This document shows positions 1 through 4,837 of a stretch of 5,581 nt of DNA, one piece after another. Where the stretch lies: the NCBI GenBank assembly GCA_023392225.1, contig JAEVZM010000252.1:1-5581 (forward strand). The letters are read 5' to 3'. Under the pieces are notes generated by a model. It was not told the DNA's origin. It searched no databases and worked only from the letters and a program-made list of their open reading frames with translations. The stretch's first letter is position 1. Each line of letters begins with the position of its first letter. The position numbers were made by a program, and so were the translations under genes. Source of the stretch: Pseudomonadota bacterium. Its GTDB lineage: Bacteria; Pseudomonadota; Alphaproteobacteria; Rhizobiales; Kaistiaceae.

Positions 1-570
1 GGCGAGACGTCGGCGATCCTCGAGGCTTTCGTGCCCTTCGAGTGCGAAGTGTCGGTGATCATCGCCCGCGGTCGGGACGGCGCCACCCGCGCCTTCGACG
101 TGACCGAGAACGTCCACGAGAGCGGCATCCTCGCCACCAGCACGGTGCCGGCCGGAATCTCGTCCGAGGTCGCCGCCGAGGCGGTGTCGATCGCCGCCCG
201 GATTGCGGATGCGGTGGGCCATGTCGGCGTGCTTGCAGTCGAGATGTTCGTGACCGCTGGCGGAAGCCGGCCACGGCTGGTCGTCAACGAGATCGCGCCG
301 CGGGTCCACAATTCCGGCCACTGGACGGGCGATGCAGCCGCCTGCTCGCAGTTCGAGCAGCACGTTCGTGCCATCGCCGGCTGGCCGCTCGGCGACGTCA
401 CCCGGCATGGCGACGCGGTGATGACCAACCTCATCGGGGCCGATGTCGAGGGCTGGCAGGGGCTGCTCGCCGAGCCGGATGTGCGCCTCCACCTCTATGG
501 CAAGGCGCAGCCGCGACCCGGGCGCAAGATGGGCCACTACACACGGGTGCGTCCCCGCGGGTCGGCGTAG
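1..570 (+). CDS. purK: PurK, N5-carboxyaminoimidazole ribonucleotide synthase, C-terminal part (5' end outside window)
   Basis: PurK is the cytoplasmic ATP-grasp enzyme that uses ATP and bicarbonate to turn AIR into N5-CAIR, which PurE then rearranges in de novo purine synthesis. The reading frame is open from base 1, so the gene starts upstream; 189 codons lie here. Visible PurK signatures, in order, are the VPFECEVSVI segment (window residues 11-20), NVHESGILATS, the acidic residues E81 (AVEMF) and E97 (NEIAPRVHNSGHWT) expected to hold Mg-ATP, QFEQHVRAI, MTNLIG, and the C-terminal RPGRKMGH block (residues 172-179). The order and spacing match E. coli PurK as I remember it. The missing N-terminal part should hold the preATP-grasp and first ATP-grasp lobe, probably with purE just upstream (inferred from the usual order). 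The frame ends in TAG, and a terminator-like hairpin begins three bases later. Nothing looks broken. Confidence 0.95.
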   Translation, partial: GETSAILEAFVPFECEVSVIIARGRDGATRAFDVTENVHESGILATSTVPAGISSEVAAEAVSIAARIADAVGHVGVLAVEMFVTAGGSRPRLVVNEIAPRVHNSGHWTGDAAACSQFEQHVRAIAGWPLGDVTRHGDAVMTNLIGADVEGWQGLLAEPDVRLHLYGKAQPRPGRKMGHYTRVRPRGSA

Positions 571-572
571 CC

Positions 573-597
573 AAGGCGGTAGAGGTTCTGCCGCTTT
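573..597 (+). terminator. Probable intrinsic terminator after purK
   Basis: The sequence can fold into an 11-bp stem with a 3-base GGT loop: AAGGCGGTAGA pairs with TCTGCCGCTTT, with two G-U wobbles. The 5' arm begins with A's and the 3' arm ends in a short TTT, so the stem is followed by only a weak U-tract. It lies directly after the purK stop (570) and before rpsU, where a terminator would be expected. The short U-tract leaves open that termination is only partial. Confidence 0.55.
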
Positions 598-623
598 ACA
601 GCCTCCGGCCGGTCTGCTAAGGA
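595..623 (+). promoter_or_regulatory. Possible sigma-70-type promoter for rpsU
   Basis: TTTACA at 595-600 matches the TTGACA -35 consensus in five of six positions. After a 17-base spacer comes TGC-TAAGGA (615-623), an extended -10 with a TGn element but a poor hexamer (only the leading TA matches). Transcription would begin near 630, giving a leader of roughly 35 bases before the GTG at 664. The -35 overlaps the tail of the purK terminator. The same nine bases, GGTCTGCTA, recur before dacB. This is a pattern match only. Confidence 0.35.
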
Positions 624-663
624 CGCGCGCCGATTTTCATGATACTTTACGGGGCATAATCGC

Positions 664-888
664 GTGCAGGTACTCGTTCGCGACAACAATGTCGACCAGG
701 CGCTGAAGGTTCTGAAGAAGAAGATGCAGCGCGAGGGGCTCTTCCGCGAGATGAAGCTCCACAACCACTATGAGAAGCCTTCGGAGAAGCGGGCCCGCGA
801 GAAGGCGGAGTCCGTGCGCCGCGCCCGCAAGCTGGCGCGGAAGCGCGCGCAGCGCGAAGGCGTGCTGGCGGTCCGGTCCAAGGGCTGA
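664..888 (+). CDS. rpsU: 30S ribosomal protein S21 (bS21)
   Basis: bS21 is a small, very basic protein of the 30S platform near the anti-Shine-Dalgarno end of 16S rRNA, needed for efficient initiation on natural mRNAs. The 74-residue product starts MQVLVRDNNVDQALK, carries the KKKMQREGLFREMK stretch and YEKPSEKRAREKAE, and ends in a helical Lys/Arg-rich tail (RRARKLARKRAQREG). These are typical of alphaproteobacterial S21; E. coli S21 has about 71 residues. The GTG at 664 is firmly fixed: an in-frame TGA lies at 640-642 and no other start codon occurs between. The Shine-Dalgarno site is weak, with only GGGG at 651-654, nine bases upstream. The gene stands alone between the purK terminator and the TPR lipoprotein gene and probably has its own promoter. 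I see nothing unusual in the protein. Confidence 0.97.
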   Translation: MQVLVRDNNVDQALKVLKKKMQREGLFREMKLHNHYEKPSEKRAREKAESVRRARKLARKRAQREGVLAVRSKG

Positions 889-917
889 GTCGCCTCGAAA
901 TCGCCGGCTTTGGACGG

Positions 918-926
918 TGCTATGAC
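918..926 (+). promoter_or_regulatory. Possible extended -10 element for the TPR lipoprotein gene
   Basis: TGC-TATGAC has the TGn extension and four of six matches to TATAAT, in the gap between rpsU (ends 888) and the ATG at 1005. No convincing -35 hexamer sits 16-18 bases upstream. If it is used, transcripts would start near 933, inside or just before the loop of the 927-944 hairpin. The evidence is weak. Confidence 0.25.
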
Positions 927-944
927 GTCCCGATGAGACGGGAC
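927..944 (+). other. Small GC-rich hairpin between rpsU and the TPR lipoprotein gene
   Basis: GTCCCG (927-932) pairs perfectly with CGGGAC (939-944) around the six-base loop ATGAGA. A further GAC (924-926) could pair with GTC (949-951) across a four-base bulge. No T-run follows, so it does not look like a standard intrinsic terminator, though it might act as an mRNA end stabiliser or Rho-associated site for rpsU. The rest of the 889-1004 gap shows only the weak -10 candidate and the region just before the next start. Confidence 0.4.
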
Positions 945-1004
945 AGGCGTCGTCCGAACGGTGGGGAGTCCGGCGGCGCGATCTAGAAAGGCGGCACCGG
1001 AATC

Positions 1005-1871
1005 ATGCCCGAACACGCGACGGGATCAGGACGACGTTTCGCCTGCGTTGCCGTGCTGTTGGGGCTTGTGGTCTCCGCCTGCAGCACGAGCGACCCGGGC
1101 AGCGTCATCAAGGCCGAGATCGATACCGCTTCCGGCTCGGAAGCGAATATCGATTCGCTGACGGCCGTCATCCAGCGCAACCCCAACGACGCCAACGGCT
1201 ACAACGTCCGCGGCACTGCCTATGGCAAGGCCGGCAAGCTGCGCGAGGCGACGGCGGATTTCGACACCGCGATCCGCCTCAATCCGAACTTCTACCAGGC
1301 CTACGCCAACCGGGCGCTGGTGCAGCGGCGCCTCGGCCGCGAGGATCTCGCGCTCGCCGACTACAACCGCTCCATCCAGCTCAATCCCAGCTACGACGTC
1401 GCCTATATCGGCCGGGGCAACATGTACCGGCAGAGCAAGCAGCCGACGCTGGCGCTGGCCGATTTCAACCAGGCGATCGCGCTGCGCACCAGCGATCCGC
1501 GGGCCTATCACAACCGGGCGCTGCTCTATCAGTCGACGGGCCAGCATCAGCTCGCCATCGACGACTTCGGCAAGGCGATCGCGATGTCGCCGGCTAATCT
1601 CGAGCCGTTCGAGGGGCGCGGCCTCTCCTACCTCGCCATCGGCGACTACAAGGCGGCGCTCGAGGATTTCAACGAGGTCGTCAAGCGGGACCGGAATTCC
1701 TTCACCGGCTGGACCAATCAGGGCCTTGCGCTCGAGAAGCTCGGCGAGCGCGACAAGGCCTTCGCGGCGTTCTCCAAGGCCGCCGCGCTCAATCCCAACT
1801 ACCGTCCGGCACTCGACGGGATGAAGCGGACCTCGCCGTCCAACAATTCGGTCGCCCGCTCCACCACCTGA
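1005..1871 (+). CDS. Tetratricopeptide-repeat lipoprotein
   Basis: This 288-residue protein is predicted to be exported and lipid-anchored. It has a short n-region with RR at residues 10-11, a hydrophobic stretch, and a lipobox VSAC with Cys26 as the acylated residue. The following residue is Ser, so in Gram-negatives the outer membrane is the likelier destination (inference). After a short linker and a half-repeat, six consecutive TPR units of exactly 34 residues run from about 62 to 265, each ending near a Pro (for example LNPNF, LNPSY, MSPAN, LNPNY). The Ser/Asn-rich tail (residues 276-288) looks disordered. TPR arrays are protein-binding scaffolds; NlpI of E. coli is a functional analogue that binds peptidoglycan hydrolases, but orthology is not shown. 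ATG 1005 is the first start after an in-frame TAG at 984-986. AAGG at 988-991 is a distant, weak Shine-Dalgarno site. The neighbour downstream is a murein hydrolase gene, so a link to cell-wall assembly is plausible but unproven. Confidence 0.9.
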   Translation: MPEHATGSGRRFACVAVLLGLVVSACSTSDPGSVIKAEIDTASGSEANIDSLTAVIQRNPNDANGYNVRGTAYGKAGKLREATADFDTAIRLNPNFYQAYANRALVQRRLGREDLALADYNRSIQLNPSYDVAYIGRGNMYRQSKQPTLALADFNQAIALRTSDPRAYHNRALLYQSTGQHQLAIDDFGKAIAMSPANLEPFEGRGLSYLAIGDYKAALEDFNEVVKRDRNSFTGWTNQGLALEKLGERDKAFAAFSKAAALNPNYRPALDGMKRTSPSNNSVARSTT

Positions 1872-1877
1872 CGGCAC

Positions 1878-1912
1878 TCGACATATCCGCGCTATCAAAG
1901 GTCTGCTAGCGT
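1878..1912 (+). promoter_or_regulatory. Possible promoter region for dacB
   Basis: TCGACA at 1878-1883 matches the -35 consensus in five of six positions, and TGC-TAGCGT at 1904-1912 resembles an extended -10. The spacer between these hexamers is 23 bases, too long for a standard promoter, so only the -10-like part may be real. TATCAA at 1893-1898 is another -10 candidate. GGTCTGCTA (1900-1908) is identical to the string before rpsU (611-619). Low confidence. Confidence 0.22.
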
Positions 1913-1914
1913 CG

Positions 1915-1936
1915 CCCCTCACCGGAACGGGAGGGG
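1915..1936 (+). promoter_or_regulatory. Hairpin covering the dacB Shine-Dalgarno site
   Basis: CCCCTC (1915-1920) pairs with GAGGGG (1931-1936). Directly inside, after one bulged A at 1921, CCG (1922-1924) pairs with CGG (1928-1930) around a GAA loop. This gives nine GC-rich pairs in 22 bases. The 3' arm contains most of AGGGGA (1932-1937), the Shine-Dalgarno site six bases before the dacB ATG at 1944, so in the folded RNA the ribosome site is paired. No T-run follows, so a terminator for the TPR gene is less likely. The pairing is seen in the sequence; a role in translation control is inference. Confidence 0.5.
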
Positions 1937-1943
1937 ACTTCGG

Positions 1944-3527
1944 ATGCGGCTCACGTCGATGGCGATTCTGGCCGCGGGCGTCTCGCTCGTCCTGGCGCCC
2001 GCCGCGCGCGCGGCCGACACCACGCTCCCGCCGGAGATCGCCGCCGTCACCGGGGCGCCGTTCTACTCGGGCGCCACCTGGGGCATCCGCGCGGTACCGC
2101 TCGATTCAGACGCGCCGGTGATCGCGACCGGCCCCGATTCGCTGTTCTTCACGGGCTCGGTTCGGAAGCTGTTCTCGGTCGGGCTGGCTCTCGACGCGCT
2201 CGGCGCCGAGCACCGCTTCCATCCCCCCGTCTACCGGACGGGAGACGTTGCGGACGGCGTGGTGGATGGCGACCTCGTCATCGTCGCGTGCGGCGACCTC
2301 ACCCTCGGTGGCCGCGACCTCCCCGACGGCACGGTCGCGTTTACCAGCTTCGACCATACCGAATCGAACTCCCTCGGCTCCTCGATCCTCACCGCCCCCG
2401 CACCGCTCGCCGGGATCGAGGCGCTGGCCGCCGAGGTCGCCGCGTCCGGGATCACCCGCGTCGCGGGCGATGTCGTCGTCGACGACCGCCTGTTCGAGGC
2501 TTTCCGGGTGCCGAACGGCAACGTCCTGATCACGCCGGTCCTGGTCAACGACAACCTCGTCGACGTGACCATCCTGCCCGGCACGCCGGGCGGGCCGGCA
2601 GAGGTCGACTGGCGGCCGAAGTCGGCGGCCTTCACGGTTCGCAACGAGGCGACCACGGTGGCAGCGGGTGAGGAGACCGACATCACCCTCTCGGTCGCCC
2701 CCGACGATCCCGCCGTCGGCATCGTCGGCGGCACCATCGCGCTCGACTACGTGCCGTCGCTGCCGGGCGTCTCCACCCTTGTCAGGACCTTCCCCCTCGC
2801 CGATCCCTCCGCCTATCTCCGAACCGTGTTCATCGAAGCGCTGGCGAAGGCGGGCGTGACCGTCGATGCGGCGCCGACCGGCGCCAATCCGGTCTCCCGG
2901 CTGCCTGCCGACGGGGTCTATGCGGACGACGCGAAAGTAGCCGAGCTGGTCTCCCTGCCCTACGGCCAATACGCCCGGCTGATCCTCAAGGTCAGCCACA
3001 ATCTCGGCGCCAATCTCAGCCTGATGCTGTTCGGCCTGACCGAGGGAGCGCGGACCCGGGATTCGGCGCTCGCCGCCGAGCGGCGGGCATTGACCGAGGT
3101 CTATGGCCTTCCCGGCGACGGCTTCGACTTCCCGACCAATGGCAGCGGCAGCCCGGACAGCCGCGCGACGCCGGCGACGGTCACCGGGCTCCTCAAGGCG
3201 ATGCAGAAGACCCCGGTCGCCGAGACCTATTTCGACGCCCTGCCGATCCTCGGCGTCGACGGCTCGCTCGCCTCCATCGGCGTCAACCCGCCCAATGCGC
3301 AGATCGCGCCGGCAATCGGCAAGGTCTACGCCAAGACCGGACCGATGATGGAGCCCGGCACGCTGAAGGCCCAGGTCTTCGCCGGCTATCTCGACGCGCT
3401 GAGCGGCGAGCGCCTAGCCTATGTCGTCTACGTCAACAACGTCTCGCCGATCGAGAGCATCGCCGAGGTCATCGGCGTGTTCTCCGACGAGGGCCTGATC
3501 TCGGCCCTCCTACGCGCCCGTTACTGA
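1944..3527 (+). CDS. dacB: D-alanyl-D-alanine carboxypeptidase/endopeptidase (PBP4 type, peptidase family S13)
   Basis: This family trims the terminal D-Ala from peptidoglycan stem peptides and cuts D-Ala-meso-DAP cross-links in the periplasm. The 527-residue product begins with a signal peptide (MRL, a hydrophobic stretch, then APAARA; cleavage predicted after Ala23). All three penicillin-binding motifs are present: SxxK as S72-V-R-K75, SxN as S351-H-N353, and KTG as K464-T-G466. The interval of about 280 residues between the first two motifs is the large insert typical of class C low-molecular-mass PBPs, somewhat longer than the roughly 245 residues in E. coli PBP4. The 113 residues between the second and third are normal. 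Start 1944 has AGGGGA six bases upstream; Met6 is a less likely alternative because it would shorten the signal peptide. Translation may be limited by the hairpin over that site. The gene ends 7 bp inside the convergent ligase gene. It looks intact and active. Confidence 0.93.
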   Translation: MRLTSMAILAAGVSLVLAPAARAADTTLPPEIAAVTGAPFYSGATWGIRAVPLDSDAPVIATGPDSLFFTGSVRKLFSVGLALDALGAEHRFHPPVYRTGDVADGVVDGDLVIVACGDLTLGGRDLPDGTVAFTSFDHTESNSLGSSILTAPAPLAGIEALAAEVAASGITRVAGDVVVDDRLFEAFRVPNGNVLITPVLVNDNLVDVTILPGTPGGPAEVDWRPKSAAFTVRNEATTVAAGEETDITLSVAPDDPAVGIVGGTIALDYVPSLPGVSTLVRTFPLADPSAYLRTVFIEALAKAGVTVDAAPTGANPVSRLPADGVYADDAKVAELVSLPYGQYARLILKVSHNLGANLSLMLFGLTEGARTRDSALAAERRALTEVYGLPGDGFDFPTNGSGSPDSRATPATVTGLLKAMQKTPVAETYFDALPILGVDGSLASIGVNPPNAQIAPAIGKVYAKTGPMMEPGTLKAQVFAGYLDALSGERLAYVVYVNNVSPIESIAEVIGVFSDEGLISALLRARY

Positions 3528-4837
3528 GCGGGCGCCTCGGACCAGTCGACCAGCTTCGACTTGTAGTCGCTCCGCGGCAGTGATTCGAAGGGGACGACAT
3601 CGATCTCGGTGGTGACCAGAAGGACGTCGCGGATCCGTTTCCGGATGCGCTCGGCCAGCGCCTCGCCTGCCCCCTCGGCGCCGGTCTCGACGACGATGCG
3701 GAGCGGCGGGTCCTGGCGGAAGCCGCGCTGCCGCGGGCGGATCGAGATCACGCCGCTGACCTCCGCCCCGAAGCCGCCGACGATGTCGCGCACCGCCCCG
3801 GGGAAGACGTTGACGCCGCGCACTACCAGCATGTCGTCGGTGCGGCCGAGGCAGCGGACGCGCGGTGCGGTCCGGCCGCAGGCGCAGCGCCCGGTCCACA
3901 CCTTGACGTGGTCACGGCTGCGGAAGCGAAGCAGCGGCACCGCCTCCTGGACGAGATGGGTGTAGACCAGCTCGCCCTCCGCGCCGTCCTCGACCGGGCG
4001 GGCGGCGCCGGTCTCGGGGTCGATCAGCTCGAAGTGGACGAGCCCGCGGCCGCCGAAATGCATGCCGCCCTGCTCGGGGCATTCGCCCCACAGCGAGGCG
4101 GCGATGTCGCCGATGCCCATCACCTCGGTGACGGTCGCGCCCCACAGCGATTCGAGCTGGCGGCGCATCGCCGGCTCGCCGCCGCCGGGCTCGCCGCCGG
4201 TGCCGAGGCGCGTCCCGCTCGACCCCGGCAGGTCGATGCCGCGCTCGCCCGCCCACTCGGCGAGGTGGAGCGCGTAGGACGGGGTGAGGGCGATGGCGTC
4301 GGGCCTCAGAAGGCGCATCGTGGTCATCAGCCGCTCGGTATTGCCGCCGCCGATCGGGATATGGGTAACGCCCATCCGGTTGAAGGCGTCGAAGGTGATT
4401 CCGGCGACGAACGGACCGGCGCCATAGGTGGAGATCAGCCCGTCGCCGCGCCGGATGCCGGGGGCCGAGTAGCTCCGCGCCGAGATCCGCGTCCAGTTAG
4501 TGACGTCGCGGGCGGTCAGCGGGATGTAGCTCGGCGTGCCGGTGGTGCCGCTGGTCGAGAACACCCGGGCGGTTTCCGACAAGGGCACGCAGAGATGGGT
4601 GCCGACCGGCTCGTCCTCGCTCCGCGTCTGGCGGATCTCGTCCTTCTCGGTCAGCGGCAGCGCGACGATGTTTTCGAGGCCGCCGACGGCCTCGGGGCTG
4701 GCGAATCCGGCCGCCTTCAGCTTGCCGGCATAGAAGCGGGAGCGCTCGAACAGGTAGGCCACCTGGCGGCGGTAGAGGCCGTCATCGATCGCGGCCTGCG
4801 CCTCCCAGGGCAGGGCCTCGACATCGGGCTCGAACAT
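3521..4837 (-). CDS. PaaK-like AMP-forming acyl-CoA ligase (phenylacetate--CoA ligase family)
   Basis: Members of this adenylate-forming family activate a carboxylic acid with ATP to an acyl-adenylate and pass it to CoA in the cytoplasm. The 438 residues match PaaK length. Visible elements are the P-loop STSGTTGTP (94-102), GTGGEP (212-217), the A5-like MGIGD (240-244), LLRFRSRDH (302-310), the hinge/A8 region GRTDDMLVVRGVNVFP (331-346), and the C-terminal LPRSDYKSKLV with K426 and K428, one of which should be the adenylation lysine. C253, H260, C318 and C320 (GECPEQGGMH and GRCACGRT) are spaced like a structural zinc site reported for some PaaK relatives (from memory). The P-loop has Thr101 where PaaK usually has Lys. 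The true substrate is unknown; phenylacetate should not be assumed. The start is set by SD GGGAGGA (4847-4841) and by overlap with the upstream lyase stop (TGATG), implying translational coupling. The 3' end overlaps dacB. Confidence 0.9.
   Translation of the reverse strand: MFEPDVEALPWEAQAAIDDGLYRRQVAYLFERSRFYAGKLKAAGFASPEAVGGLENIVALPLTEKDEIRQTRSEDEPVGTHLCVPLSETARVFSTSGTTGTPSYIPLTARDVTNWTRISARSYSAPGIRRGDGLISTYGAGPFVAGITFDAFNRMGVTHIPIGGGNTERLMTTMRLLRPDAIALTPSYALHLAEWAGERGIDLPGSSGTRLGTGGEPGGGEPAMRRQLESLWGATVTEVMGIGDIAASLWGECPEQGGMHFGGRGLVHFELIDPETGAARPVEDGAEGELVYTHLVQEAVPLLRFRSRDHVKVWTGRCACGRTAPRVRCLGRTDDMLVVRGVNVFPGAVRDIVGGFGAEVSGVISIRPRQRGFRQDPPLRIVVETGAEGAGEALAERIRKRIRDVLLVTTEIDVVPFESLPRSDYKSKLVDWSEAPAQ

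Noticed and set aside
31..33. GTG at 31 as the start of a separate 179-residue protein
   Set aside because: The frame is open to base 1 and the upstream codons (GETSAILEAF) continue the PurK pattern, so this is an internal Val.
655..660. CATAAT as a -10 box just before rpsU
   Set aside because: A good hexamer match, but transcription would begin at or past the GTG at 664 and there is no -35 at the right distance (GATTTT only).
931..959. Hammerhead-ribozyme-like string CCGATGAG ... CGAAC after rpsU
   Set aside because: The essential CUGAUGA is CCGAUGA and the GAAA box is GAAC, so two invariant core bases are wrong, and no proper cleavage-site stem is seen.
1026..1922. Minus-strand open frame (298 codons) over the TPR gene
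   Set aside because: It is antisense to an obvious six-repeat TPR lipoprotein and has no recognisable domain or Shine-Dalgarno site. The repeats explain its periodic look.
2106..2999. Minus-strand open frame (297 codons) inside dacB
   Set aside because: It is antisense to a gene with all three penicillin-binding motifs. The product is rich in Arg, Gly and Asp and resembles no family.
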